Of a stretch of DNA of 64,000 nucleotides, positions 34,256 through 46,136 are shown piece after piece. Below the pieces are notes generated by a model that worked only from the letters and a program-made list of their open reading frames with translations, searched no databases and had not been told where the DNA came from. The translations under genes and the position numbers were made by a program. Each line of letters begins with the position of its first letter. The first letter of the stretch is position 1. Source of the DNA: Budorcas taxicolor (taxonomy: Eukaryota; Chordata; Mammalia; Artiodactyla; Bovidae); assembly GCF_023091745.1 (NCBI RefSeq), contig NC_068915.1:52510001-52574000 (forward strand). Direction: 5' to 3'.

Positions 34256-35276
34256 AAACATTTACACAAAAAATTAGGATGTGCACCTCCAATTTAAATA
34301 AATAATTTTTTTAAAAAAAAAAGAGGTTGAAGGACCATATGTGAGTATTTTTCTTAGTTTTATTTCTAAATTTATTCATTTCCTCCTTTCATGTGGAACA
34401 TTCATGAATGTTGCAAAAAAAAAAAAAAAAAAAAAAAAAGCCTGGAAAAGTATCAGAGATCTGGTAAACAGTTGAGCAGTTGCTCACTCTTGGCTGGAGA
34501 AATAGAAGTGGTACATTGTAAACAATTTTTAAGGGCAGCTTTTAAATGTAAAGATTTTTAAGATACTGATGAAAGAATGTAAAGGAAAAAGTGTGAAATA
34601 AATATCATGTCACAGGCAAAGAAGCCCACAGAACATGCATTCTATTTGTATCTTCAGACTTGGTTGATGTATCACTTTTTAATATTAAATGCCTGAAAAG
34701 CTACCTAATATGCATGTGCTGTAAACCTTTCATATATACATATTTTAAGAGGACTTTATCTAAAGCTGTAGCAGTCTTGGTCTTCATGTAGCACATGCCT
34801 CTTACATCAATGTGAATTCATTCTTCTTCGACTCCATACCTTGCAGAGGTCAAGTCACCTTCCTTGGAAGCAGTGGTGAATAACAAGGAGAGAAGCTGTA
34901 ATGTGAGTAACTGTGGAACCACTGCACAGAAGCCAGACATGAGAAAGATGCCAGGACTCTAAGTTGTCAGCAGTACTCATATTTAGATTACTCAAGAGAA
35001 CAGTGAAGTGATACAAAGCCTTTAGTAAATAATGCCATCTAAACTGAAAAATCTAGGATGCCTCTCTAAAGATATCTAACATCTAAACAATGGAATCAAA
35101 CAATTTGATGGGCTTTGGAAGAAAACATTTGGAAAATATTCAAATAATAAAGATAGCAGTCAACCTTACAGAGGCTTTTCATGAATAATGTCTCAAAAAA
35201 GGACCTAGGACACTGGAAATAAGTATACTGGAGAAATGTGTTATCATACATGCTTTACATAACAGAGCATGACTGA
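34256..35276. other. Unique stretch with a poly(A) run
   Basis: An A25 run lies at 34415-34439, followed by 'gcctggaaaag'. No retroelement body was recognised upstream of it. The rest, including the GC-moderate part near 34800-34960, shows no coding signal that I can support. Confidence 0.5.
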
Positions 35277-35283
35277 GCTGAAG

Positions 35284-36224
35284 GTTCAGTTCAGTCACTC
35301 AATCGTGTCTGACTCTTTGCAACCCCATGAACTGCAGCACGCCAGGCTTACCTGTCCATCACCAACTCCCAGAGCTTGCTTAAACTCATATCCATCCAGT
35401 CAGTGATGCCATCCAGCCATCTCATCCTCTGTCGTCCCCTTCTCCTCCTGCCCACAATCCCTCCCAGCATCAGAGTCTTTTCCAATGAGTCAACTCTTCT
35501 CATTAGGTGGTCAAAGTACTGGAGTTTCAGCTTTAGCATCATTCCTTCCAAAGAAATCCCAGGGTTGATATTTAGAATGGACTGGTTGGATCTCCTTGCA
35601 GTCCAAGGGACTCTCAAGAGTCTTCTCCAACACCACAATTCAAAAGCATCAATTCTTCAGCGCTCAGCTTTCTTCACAGTCCAACTCTCACATCCATACA
35701 TGACTACTGGAAAAACCATAGCCTTGACTAAACGGACCTTCGTCGGCAAAGTAATGTCTCTGCTTTTGAATATGCTATCTAGGTTTTGGAACCCTCCAAA
35801 ATAAAGTCTCTCACTGTTTCCATTGTTTCCCCATCTCTTTGCCATGAGGTGATGGGACTGAATGTCATGATCTTAGTTTCCTGCATATTGAGTTTTAAGC
35901 CAACTTTTTCACTCTCCTCTTTAACTTTCATCAAGAGACTCTTTAGTTTCTCTTCACTTTTTGCCATAAGGGTGGTGTCATCTACGTGTCTGCATAACTG
36001 TCATCTGTGTAAGAGAGGTTATTGATGTTTTTCCTGGAAATCTTGATTCCAGCTTGTACTTCATCCAGCCCAGCATTTCACATGGTGTGCCCTGCATGTA
36101 AATTATATAAACAGGGTGACAATATACAGCTTTGGCATACTCTTTTCCTGATTTGGAACCAGTCTGTTTTTCCTGGTCCAGTTCTAACTGTTACTTCTTG
36201 ACCTGCATACAGATTTCTCAGGAG
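35284..36224 (-). mobile_element. BovB, antisense, 5'-truncated, about 0.9 kb
   Basis: The tail is at the left ('ggttcagttcagtcactc'). It runs backwards through the C-terminal region and RT end, with a deletion near 35783 ('atctaggttttggaaccc') that removes the block seen elsewhere between these phrases. A short repeat 'gctgaag' occurs at 35277-35283 and 36225-36231 and may be the target-site duplication. Minus frames 35348-35638, 35657-35845 and 35779-35967 are ORF2 pieces. Confidence 0.9.
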
Positions 36225-36231
36225 GCTGAAG

Positions 36232-37404
36232 TTTGCTCTCACCATTTATAATTTTACCAATTATAGGATTCTCATGTTAAAACACTGAGGCAAAACCTGA
36301 ATGACCATTTATTCAATTTACAACCAAATTAAAATGTGTAAAGCCAATGTGTCCCAAAATAATCTCACCAAATTAACATTCAATGATTTAAAATCAAGGG
36401 GTGGCTTTTAAGTAGAAAAATCTTCATTCAACCACTAAATTGGAATACATCTAGCTTATTTCATTACTTTGTATTGACGTACAATCTTCATAGTATTTTC
36501 TATTTTAAATTGAGGTACAGAATAAAAAAAAAAAGAAAGCTAATGCTATGAATGAAAAGATGCAAAGATGCAAAGCCATTTTTATTCTGTCACTATGGAT
36601 TAGAAAAGGATAGAGTAAATAAAACTAGCTCTAGTGGAATAGATTATTGATGTAATTAAGGTCTGGTAAAAATAGAGGCAATCAAGGTTTAAATAAACTT
36701 ATTTGATTAATTCACCTGGATGCACTATGCATACAAGATGTCGTTTTTTCCTTCTTTCTTCTTTCTCTCTTTCCTTTTCATGGATAAATCAAATGTTTCA
36801 ATATTAGTTAGAACATACAAATGAAACAAATAAAACATATAATGACTCATCATTTATATTTATACTTAAAATAATATCAAACATGATATTTGGACTTGTT
36901 TCTGTTTACTATCATAGCCAACAATCACATTTGGAGATTAAACCCTTTAAAGGGTGTTGGTCTAAATTATGATATGCTGGTTGTATATAAAATATATGAC
37001 ATTCAAGAAGCACACAAATAATCAAAGAAAAATGTAAACCATCACTAGTGATTTTTATATTGATTGAGTACAGAAGGGATAATATTTTGGCTCTATTGAG
37101 TTAAATATATTATTACTTTATTGTATATTATATATTGCCTATTTTATTTTACATCTTTAAATGTGGCTAATCAAAAAATTTAAGTTATATATGTGTTTCA
37201 CATTATATTTCTACTGGACATCATTGCTTTACACTACTATATTAATTATGTAAGTATAAATTTAAAAGAGATGAAAACATTTGTCATTCTAGACTCAATC
37301 TGATACACAATAGTTTGTATGACATTATTTTGAAGTTATCTTAAAGGAAATATGCATATAGCATTATAAATCAAAATTTTATGTAATGTACATGAATTGT
37401 ACAT
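36232..37404. other. AT-rich unique stretch, no gene seen
   Basis: No interspersed repeat recognised. It contains a short pyrimidine-rich tract at about 36746-36780. Confidence 0.6.
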
Positions 37405-37525
37405 GAATTGTTGTTTAATCACGAAGTCATGTTTGACTTTTTCCAACCCCATGGATTGTAGCACATCAGGCTCCCCTGGTCCTCCATGTCTCCCGGAGTT
37501 AACTCAAATCCACTGAGTCAGTGAT
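37405..37525 (-). mobile_element. Old BovB 3' end fragment, antisense
   Basis: The diverged tail ('gttgtttaatcacgaagtca', 'ccccatggattgtagcac') is followed by 'tctcccggagttaactcaaa' and 'ccactgagtcagtgat', the end of BovB ORF2 read backwards. It is much more diverged than the 50-55 kb copies. Confidence 0.75.
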
Positions 37526-37943
37526 CTACATGAATAGTAGATACAATCAAAATTAGGAGCAAAGGATTGGATTTTTAGCATTTGGCATTTAAGTGTAATG
37601 AAGAGATCTATAGAAATATTGATGATTTCAAAGTCTATAAAGCAGATGTTCCAAAGTCTGACTTACTTCCTTTCCCATTTCTCCTTCAATGATGTTCTCT
37701 CTACCCTCACTTCAACTACCCACTTGCTCACAGCCTACATTTTTTCTCTGCAGTAACTTTACTCTCCTCTCATAATGTCAGTCCTATACATTGTGCTCTC
37801 TGACTAACTCATTTCAGTGTTCCAGTTTTTTCCTCAATACCCCATTTTTCTATAGTCATTCAACACACTGGAAACTGAAAACATGGATCTTCCCACCCTT
37901 CTACAGATATCAGTCCATTTCTTTCCACCTTATGCAACTCGAA
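37526..37943. other. Unique stretch, no gene seen
   Basis: Contains a C/T-rich stretch (about 37670-37870). The open frame 37791-37988 reads into the next SINE and is not a gene. Confidence 0.5.
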
Positions 37944-38151
37944 GTTCATGTGCATGCTCAGTCGCTTCAGTTGTGTCTGATTCTTTGAGACCCTGTGGAC
38001 TATAACCCACCAGGCTCCTCTGCCCATGGTATTCTCCAGGCAAGAATGCTGGAGTGGGTTTCCATGCCTTCCTCCAGAGGATCTTCTGAACCAAGGATCA
38101 GACCCCCGTCTCTTGCATCTCCTGAATTTCACTGAGCCACCTGGGAAGCCA
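37944..38151 (-). mobile_element. Bov-tA type SINE, antisense
   Basis: Antisense tail ('gcatgctcagtcgcttcag'), body ('gtattctccaggcaagaatg') and head ('cactgagccacctgggaagc'). The 'catgctcagtcgcttcag' tail variant differs from the 'cgctcagtcgtg' type and marks another SINE subgroup. Confidence 0.9.
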
Positions 38152-38606
38152 CAAAGTTTGTGATAAACCATGAAAACCACATTTGTGTTAGTGACCTTCT
38201 TTTCAATTTCAGTGAAGAAAGTAAAACTTTTTTCTAACCTCTAGAGCTGTAACATTTTTTTTTTACATTTGTTGAAAATATGGTTCCCTTGTCTGGGTGT
38301 TTGTCACTAAAGCTCATAACACAATGTTTCTTCAGGGAGTATAAAGGGACTTGAAAAATAGCAAATGCTCAAATATTTGTTAAGGAATTGAAAAAATAAA
38401 AGGATAAACAACTGACATATTTTCCCTTCTTATTTCAACAAATAACCTTCCTTTGTAACTGTAAGTGAAAAACATTACCAATATCTACTTTTTTTTTTTT
38501 TTCCCTTCAAGTTTATTTTTGGTTATAAACGCAGAAGTTACCACTTAAAGAAAGTAATAATTTAAAATAAGTTGTAAGAAAAATGATATGTGAATTAACT
38601 AATTAT
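38152..38606. other. AT-rich unique stretch
   Basis: No gene or repeat recognised. A T15-like run lies at about 38489-38502. Confidence 0.55.
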
Positions 38607-38618
38607 ACCATTTTAATT

Positions 38619-38835
38619 GCTTCCTAGATGGTTCAGTGGGTAAAGAATCTGCCTGCAATGCAGGAGACACAGGAGATGCAGGTTCAATGCCTGGGTGGGG
38701 AAGATCCCCTGGAGGAGGGCATGGCAAACCACTCCAGTATTCTTGCCTGGAGAACCCCATGCACAGAAGTGGCTGGCGGGCTACAGTCCCTGGGGTCACA
38801 AAAGAGCAGAAAATGCCTGAAGTGACTGAGCATGC
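38619..38835 (+). mobile_element. Bov-tA SINE, sense, with TSD
   Basis: Head ('gcttcctagatggttcagtg'), body and a tail ending 'gaagtgactgagcatgc'. Direct repeats 'accattttaatt' (38607-38618) and 'accactttaatt' (38836-38847) flank it, 11 of 12 identical. Frames on both strands are SINE artefacts. Confidence 0.93.
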
Positions 38836-38847
38836 ACCACTTTAATT

Positions 38848-39799
38848 AAATTATTTTCTCACAGAGTATTTCATTGCGTTACTGAATGGAACATTTTCTT
38901 GATTTGACATCAATTTTATGAGTTTTGTGAATCATTTTTTTATACTACTACTCACTTAGGTGGAAATGTTTTATTTATGCATCTTTGAATATGTTTCCCT
39001 TTGCTAAAATATATCTTTAAAAAAAATCACCCTTATAGGCAAATAATTTTCATAATACTCCAATGCTAAATGGTAACTATGACTTCCTTCTTGGCACATG
39101 GCTCATAATAAGCTTCATAAATTAAAAGTCAAAGTCTTTGAGTCATTCAGTGTAAGAGTTTCCAGAAATATTAGAAATATCTTTTCATTTTCTTCATATC
39201 AATTTGCTACAACAAATTCAGCCAAACATATCTATTTTCATGTATTTGTTGAGAGACTTCCATTGATGCTTCAAGATTTGTTTAAAAGCATATAAGCTTA
39301 GATCTAGAAAATAGCTTTAATATCATTTTGTCCATGACATCATGGATATGCGAAAATCCCCATCTAATAGGTCTAAAGTGTTGCTTCTTAATTAGACAAG
39401 TAATGTTAAGTGCTACACCCCATAAACTCAAACAAAATTTCTTTTAGTGACAATCTGTTGTAATAATTATCTTCATTAGTCAAGAATTTTCTTTTAGGAA
39501 ACATATATCTAAGAACCAAATGGATTTAGCATATTCTTTATTTCAGTATGATTAAACTAGAATTCAGTCAGATGTTCTGTTTGAATTTAATAGGCTTGGT
39601 GCTGAGAATGAAGGAAATCACCCTGATTCCTGTTCTCAAGGAGATTATAACTCCATTTAGCTTCAAAGAAGACATTTACAATTAGCCTGTGACTCCCAAA
39701 ATTAAAATAAACTGGTTATACTCAATTAAAAGCACACAATTTGCCTCAAAATCCCTTATTTGGCCATGCATTGGGATTATTTATGCATTCAGTTTTTAG
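38848..39799. other. AT-rich unique stretch
   Basis: No gene recognised. Around 39595-39660 'ggtgctgagaatgaaggaaa' and 'cctgttctcaaggagattat' resemble a phrase common in ancient mammalian repeats, too short to assign. Confidence 0.5.
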
Positions 39800-40028
39800 T
39801 GTTTGTTAGTTGCTCAATCGAGTCTGACTCTTTACAATCCCATGAACTGTATGTAGCCCACCAGGCTTCTCCATTCATGGAATTCTCCAGGCAAGAATAC
39901 TGGAGTGGGTTGCCATTCCCTTCTCCAGAAGATCTTCCTGACCCAGGGATTGAACCCTGGTGTCCTGGATTGAACCCTGGTCTCGTACATCACAGGCAGA
40001 TTCTTTACTGTTTGAGCTACAGGGAATT
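39800..40028 (-). mobile_element. Bov-tA type SINE, antisense
   Basis: Antisense tail ('gttgctcaatcgagtctgac'), body ('aattctccaggcaagaatac') and head ('gtttgagctacaggga'). The segment 'attgaaccctggt' is duplicated (about 39949-39982), an internal tandem slip of the box B region. Confidence 0.88.
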
Positions 40029-40051
40029 TTCTAATAATGACTCAAATTCAA

Positions 40052-40290
40052 TGTGGTGCAGTAGAATGAACCTTTGAATTAAGCAGACAGAAGTTTAAAC
40101 AGGGTCCTGCAATTTGGCTCTGAGCAAGATTTTAACCTCTTTTTCAATCTTGTTTCCTTAATTTTTAAAGTGCAAATAAACAGCACTCTTTCAAGGTGAT
40201 TAGAACATTTTTACATAAAGTTTACATGGGTCATACACAGTGCTTGGAAGACATACAACATTCAAAGTATGGTAGATATTTCTCTGGTGT
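40052..40290 (+). mobile_element. MIR SINE remnant, sense
   Basis: The order of phrases matches an ancient mammalian MIR: 'gtggtgcagtagaatgaacc', 'cagacagaagtttaaacagg', 'ggctctgagcaagattttaa', 'ttttaaagtgcaaataa', 'aaggtgattagaac', 'cacagtgcttggaagacata'. It is strongly diverged, as expected for its age. Confidence 0.7.
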
Positions 40291-40529
40291 TTTGTTAGGT
40301 GGTAACAAATACATGTTGTTAAGATTCTTAGACACATAGTTGAACTTAAAATGGATAAAAAAGGGAGAAATATGTTTCCAAAAATCAATTTATATCAACT
40401 AGTGTTTGAGATAACTAAAATAAAAACAATAACGAAAGTAGTTTAGATTTAAGAGAGAATGCTTTCTTCAAGGCCTTTTCAGTGACTCCCTCACTACTTA
40501 AAGAATCAAATAAAAATCCATAGAAGTCA

Positions 40530-40690
40530 CAGAACTGTGCAGGTAGAAATTACTTCAGAAATTATATAGCTCAAGTCTTTTGTTTTAGAGCTGAGGAACC
40601 AAGGTCAAGAGCCCTTGAGTTAATTATTGCAGTCAACAGAGTAAGTGAGTTGAAGATTTGCACATTTATACACTCTCTGTCAAGACCTCT
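40530..40690 (+). mobile_element. Second MIR-like remnant
   Basis: 'agaactgtgcaggtagaaat', 'agctcaagtcttttgtttta', 'gagctgaggaaccaaggtca' and 'cagagtaagtgagttgaag' follow the order of the MIR core and 3' half. Divergence is high. Confidence 0.5.
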
Positions 40691-40854
40691 TAAGAGACAA
40701 CAAACCACCCCACGTGAAAATATATATATATACTCAAACATAGGTATACAATATAAATTAGATAAGAAAAAAGAGCAGGAATGCTACAAAGCTAAAATAG
40801 TAAGCTTAACAATAACTTCGAGGTAAAGCATATATTTTTGCCTTTTCATACTAT

Positions 40855-41533
40855 TCATGGGGTTCTCAAAGCAAGAATACTGTAATGGGTGCCATTCCCT
40901 TCTCCAGTGGACCACATTTTGTCAGAACTCTCCACCATGACACTTCTGGTTTGGGGTGGCCATACACAGTATGCTTGGCTTATAGTTTCATTGAGTTAGA
41001 CAAGGCTGTGATCCACGTGATTAGTTTGTCAGTTTTTTCTAATTGTGGTTTTCATTCTGTCTGTCCTCATATGGATAAGAGACTTGTGAAAGCTTCCTGA
41101 TGGGAGGGACTGGCTGTGGGGAAATCTGGGTCTGATGGATGGGGCCATGGTCAGTAAATCTTTAATCCAATTTTCTGTTGATGGGTGGGGCTGTGTTTCC
41201 TCCCTGTTCCTTTCCTCCCTATCCCTATGACAGGGGTAATGGCAGTAATGGTGACCTCCTTCAAAAGGACTTGTGCCAGCACTCTGCAACTCCCAGGACA
41301 GTTGTTTTCCATACCCCTGATCCCCTCAGCAGGTCACTGTCTACCCATGCCTCTACTGGAGACTCCTGGACACTTACAGGTAAGTCTGGCTCAGTCTCTT
41401 CTGGGGTCACTGCTCCTTTCTCCTGGGTTCTGGTGCACACAAGATTTTGTTTGTGTCCTCCAAGAGTCTGTTTCCCCAATTCTGTGGAAGTTCTGTAATC
41501 AAATGCCACTGGTTTTCAAAGAGGTAACATAGG
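40855..41533 (-). mobile_element. Orphan BovB 5' UTR fragment, antisense
   Basis: This GC-richer block matches, from recognition, the 5' untranslated part of long BovB copies read backwards: 'gccattcccttctccagtgg', 'ttcattgagttagacaaggc', 'ctgatgggagggactggctg', 'gtaatggtgacctccttcaa'. No BovB ORF2 or tail adjoins it, whereas the other BovB copies are 5'-truncated and keep the 3' part. Frames 41178-41498, 41185-41532 and 41029-41289 overlap on both strands and are not supported as genes. Confidence 0.68.
41377..41385 (+). promoter_or_regulatory. Consensus-like 5' splice donor (cryptic)
   Basis: The plus strand reads CAG followed by GTAAGT at 41380-41385, a perfect match to the vertebrate U1 donor consensus. 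It lies inside the orphan BovB 5' UTR block. No transcript evidence is available, so function is unknown. Confidence 0.35.
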
Positions 41534-42154
41534 TAATTATAAACCCCATATTGGTCTATATAACTTTACTATTCTTTTCAAATGGAACATATATAATATT
41601 CACTCTAATTATTAAGATCATTTAAAAAAGTTATTTATTTATTTAATGAATGTGATTTCTTGCAGATCATTAGTTAGTCATTGCAATTATTTATGCTTAA
41701 CATATAATCAAAGAACCATTATTCCCTGCTGACAAAATCTCTGAATTGCCAATGATAACCAGTTTTTCTGTGGCAGTCTTAAAACATTGATTTACCCTAG
41801 ATGTATACCATATTTATAATTAAAGTACATGTGAAAATCTAGGATACTTTTGCTAATGAATCACTTTATTCAAAATTTATAAATGTTAAACTGAGTATCT
41901 GTCATGTCTTGATCTATGGTAAGGAATGAAATTCATATTCAGGCAATTAAAAATAAGGTCTTGATTTAAATTTTTTTTTTAAATCTCCTTTAAGGTGTCA
42001 CATTTACAATAGATATAACACTGGGGATATTAAATCATAAGTATAATTCTACTGGTTTGGAAAAAAATTAAAGCATGCACATGTGTATTTGATATGAAAC
42101 TTTAAAAAAATATTACTAGATTTTTAACTTTTTTAGAATAGCTTGTATTCACAG
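41534..42154. other. AT-rich unique stretch
   Basis: No gene or repeat recognised. Confidence 0.55.
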
Positions 42155-43345
42155 AAAAAATAAACAGATGGTACAGAGATGTCTCCAATCCAGGCATGCA
42201 TAGTCTCCTCCATTATCAGCATCTTCCTCCAGAGCAATACATTTGTTATAATTGATAAACCTACCTGGTATATCATTATCACCCAAAGTCCATAGTTTAT
42301 ATTACAGTTCACTCTTTTAGTGTTTTCTCTTGTTTAGACAAAGCAGTTGGACGTGACTGAGTGACTAAACACAGCATACATGATGTGTACCCACCATTAT
42401 ACTATCATTCAGATTACACTCACTGTCCTGAAACTCCTCTGTGCTCCACTGATTCCTTCTTCCCTCCTTCTTCCCTCCATTAGCTAATGTTGGTGGCAAC
42501 CACTAGTTTCATACTGTTTTCATAGTTTTGCCTTTTCCAAAATGTTTTATAATGGGGATCATATGCTATGCAGTCTTTTCAAATTGGCTTCTTTCATTTA
42601 TTAGTATACTGGAGGTGAGGAAAAATAATTTCCCCTCTATCCTTCTAAGTTTTTTGTTGAGAAACTCCATATAATTAAAGATTAACAGGAGAAAAGAATA
42701 CAGATGTTTATAACGTATAACTCCTGTACACATGGGAAAGTCCAAGGAAAACTGAATAATTTCTTAGATGGACCAACCCATCATTTTAAATATATCTCAA
42801 AGACAAAATAAGACATTGGGAAGGGAATAGCCAGGTTTTCAGGAAAAGTGCAGTAAATAAAGGTATGGTTATTACATGGATTTAAGTCCTATCTTTCGTA
42901 AGTTCTAGAGAATTGATCATCTTCCTTTTCTTGGTACAGAAAGGGAGATATCATTACAAAGGTTTCCATGTAAATGTAAATATCTGTTACAAAAGCACAC
43001 CTTCTACTCAGTATTCTGAGATTTTCCTATGTCTGTTGATAAAACAATCACCCTCAAATAGTTCTTATGCCAAAGTGGTAACATAGTCTACTTCCCTTCA
43101 TTATATCTAGGTTTCCTCCATAATATTTCATGGCTTGATAACTCATGTCTTTTTCCACTGAATAATATTCTACTCTTTGGATGTACCAGTTTACCCACTT
43201 GGTTGATACCAAATTTTAGCAACAAAGGATAAAACTGCTTAAAAGATCCATATGTAGTTATTACCTGGACATATGTTTTCGATTTCTTTGGGTAAGTACC
43301 AAGAAACACAATTGCTGTATCATGCTAAGCTGTACTATGTGGTAA
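42155..43345 (-). mobile_element. Ancient mammalian L1 3' end, antisense, interrupted
   Basis: The left part contains 'ggcaaccactagtttcatac', 'ttgccttttccaaaatgttt' and 'aaattggcttctttcattta'. After an interruption at 42610-43083 it continues with 'ttcatggcttgataactcat', 'actgaataatattctactct' and 'ctttgggtaagtaccaagaa'. This is the usual order of an old L1M 3' UTR/ORF2 end read backwards. A short ruminant SINE-tail remnant ('cagttggacgtgactgagtg') lies at about 42347-42370. Confidence 0.72.
42610..43083. mobile_element. LTR-like insertion within an ancient L1
   Basis: The 474-bp block interrupts the L1 between 'cttctttcatttattagt' and 'cctccataatatttcatgg'. It begins 'tggaggtgagg' and ends 'gtggtaaca' (TG...CA). 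Flanks 'tagtatac' (42602-42609) and 'tagtctac' (43084-43091) match at 7 of 8 positions. The length suits an LTR, but the 8-bp repeat would also suit a DNA transposon; I see no terminal inverted repeats. Family and strand are unresolved. Confidence 0.45.
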
Positions 43346-46129
43346 GACTGTGATAAATGTATATTTAATTTCATAATAATATTTTAAGTAAAATAGCTAA
43401 AGCTTATTAAAGGAAACCTAAAGAGAATTTTTAAAAGAGAATATATGTTTTATTTCCTTATTTTATCACATCCTATTGAAAAACAAAGACACAACAGAAA
43501 GTGAGAGATACGCTCTCTAGAGTTGATGAACTTTTTTGGCTAATAAAACAATGATCTCCTGTCAACTTTATGCTACCAAATTTCCTGGCATTAAAATTGT
43601 ATGTAATTATTTTCCCCATATGCAAATTGTTAGAATGGCCTCATGGATTAAATATTATTTGGCAGAAAATAGTCCAAAGATAATATATTTCCACAGATCC
43701 TACTTAAATTTATGCATATATTATATATACTTGTTTGACTATTCATTTATATAATAAACATATATTTAACCCATCATATATTATTCAACAATCTATTTCA
43801 GTTGAATTTACTAAGTCTTAATTTTCAAGAAAGAATCGATATTCTTCAATTGATCTTTGTTATGTATGGCTGTTCCCACAAATTATTCATATAAAAATGT
43901 GTCATACTCTAGGCTCTTTCAAGGGAATATAACCTGGAACTGCATAAATCATAATATAAACTCAGGTCTGATTAGTAATATTCATAAAGGATTTATTGAA
44001 GGATATGTATGCCCTTACTCCTGTAACTACCTAATTTTTTTGCATTATCTAGGTGGGTCACTAGAAAATTATATTATCATCTGGGTTTTTTGCATCTTCC
44101 TCAAATCTGAACACTTTAAATAAACTTTTTTTTTATAATAGTCATTTTGTTTTTGATACTGAGCCATTAAAATATCCATAAAACTAAACACTATGTTTGT
44201 TTTAGTCTAGTTATTTAATATAGTACCACCATATATGTGTGTGTTTATATGTGTGTGCATGTTAGAAAGATTTATAAAGAATGTTTCCCTCAGAAGTAAA
44301 TATTAGAAAAACCATTATCTTCCTAAGAAACTGGTATTAGCTTGTTAGTATCATATACTCTCAACATATATCATTTTATTTTCTACATTTTGCTCTAATA
44401 GTTAGTAATCTTATATTAAGCTTATTTTTTTCAGCTCAAAAGATACATATTGTGCAGTATGAGATAATATGAGCTTCTATGAAGTCTCTTCCAATTATAT
44501 AATTTATAAGTCAATTAGTAGTTTCAATTTGCCTTATTTCTTTTCATCTCCACAGTAATTATATTTAAGTACTTAATGATTTTATGGTTAACATCTGCTT
44601 GTTTGCTTTATTGAAGGGCAAAAAATTTAAATAAATAAAATTTTAAAATCAAATGGCTTGATCAAAATGTGCTTACTCATTTAGTATCCATAGTAAATAT
44701 TTTAAAACTGAAAAGATCATATATTTTATTTTATTCTCTAAGTATATATCCATTGATAATTTTGACAGAATTATTAAAAACTGCAAAATATTTGAATATT
44801 GATCATATGCTTCTTTTCAAGAAAAATAGCACTGACAGAGTAATCTTTAAAATAACCTCATGCTTGTACACCAGAGATTTACATAGACTTACTCAAAAAA
44901 TGCTAAGCATACTTGAAGCTAGAAACTGCCTGTTATTCATTATACTTCCTGTGCCATGCAATATTGTGTATACATAAGGGTTTCAAATCTTTCTTGAATG
45001 TATACTCAAAGTAATAGGCTATATTTTCTATTTTTAATTTATCTTACCATGAGGTTGAGAGATAATAATTTGTGATATTTAAACACATAACAAAATAACA
45101 CAGAGATTTCACTGGCATATTTATTTATCTTATAAAATTATTTGTATTTGTACCTCACAGAGAGATTTATGATGTGTTAAGTACCCATTTTTTAACAATA
45201 AACTTATTTCTTGATATAATGTAATTTTGTAGCTTTTACTCAGTTGATGATTATCTTAGTTTTCTTGGTTTTGTATCAAATGATCAAGAGTCAAGATAAA
45301 AAAGTGTGAGAAATATGTATTTAACATATAATACTGAATTTATTTTATTGTGCTTAGTCCTGTTACATTTATCTATCTTTATTTAATTTGTATACTGTGA
45401 AAATTGAGTTTTAAAGAAAAATTGCAAAACATATATTAACAAACACATTACCATCACCTAAACTTCAACTTAGCTAAATAGATAGAGTTTTAAACATTAT
45501 GTAATATAAATTTCTCAACAAAATTAAAATTATCTGAAGCAGTATAGTTGAAGAGTAATCATCTTCACAGATGTATCTAGCCAGGAAAGGTCAAAGGCAT
45601 GAGAATAATAACTTGTATGTCAAAAACTAAGAAGACATAATAAACCCTAGTAAAATAATAAAGACATTTAATCATAATATCCCAATTTCTTTAAGTAATA
45701 GATTTGTGAAGAATATATGTTGACAAGTGTTAGTTGCTCATGTCTCTCAGAAGTTAGAAAATAAATTAGTTTTGCCTATAGTGTGCTCTTAAATACTACA
45801 TTCTAAATTCTCAATAGACTGTTAAGAGACAAGAATCTTGATGTGGTGAAGGCTTGGAGCAAACAATACATTCAATCATCACTACTCAGTAAGAGCTAAA
45901 ATAAACTCAATCAGAAACCTGGAAGACACTTCACAGAGGATATCTGAATGGAATCATGGACCATGTCTTTCTTAAACAGTAGTAATCCCTGAAAGCACCA
46001 TAGCTCAAAATATTTTGATTCGTAAACTTGGATTCACACAAGTGATTATTACTCAAGATATTTAAGCTGCATATAAAGTATGTGCAACTTGTGAAATATA
46101 GCATAAATCCTTCAATTATTAATGAGATT
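43346..46129. other. Long AT-rich stretch with no recognisable repeat or gene
   Basis: About 2.8 kb free of ruminant SINEs and LINEs, unusual for this window. Open frames 43536-43754, 43857-44123 and 44669-44977 are AT-rich, without family motifs. There are short GT/AT patches near 44230-44265. Confidence 0.6.
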
Positions 46130-46136
46130 ATCAGAT

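Noticed and set aside
34800..34960. GC-moderate stretch as a possible exon or processed pseudogene
   Set aside because: No frame of useful length and no recognisable protein similarity; the nearby A25 run lies on the wrong side for a sense-strand processed copy ending there.
41178..41532. Overlapping frames of 106 and 115 aa as a novel gene
   Set aside because: They overlap each other and an antisense frame and lie within a BovB leader-like block. The splice donor is kept only as a finding.
43857..44977. AT-rich frames of 88 and 102 aa
   Set aside because: No recognisable domain, composition matches AT-rich noncoding DNA, and there are no flanking splice or promoter signals I can support.
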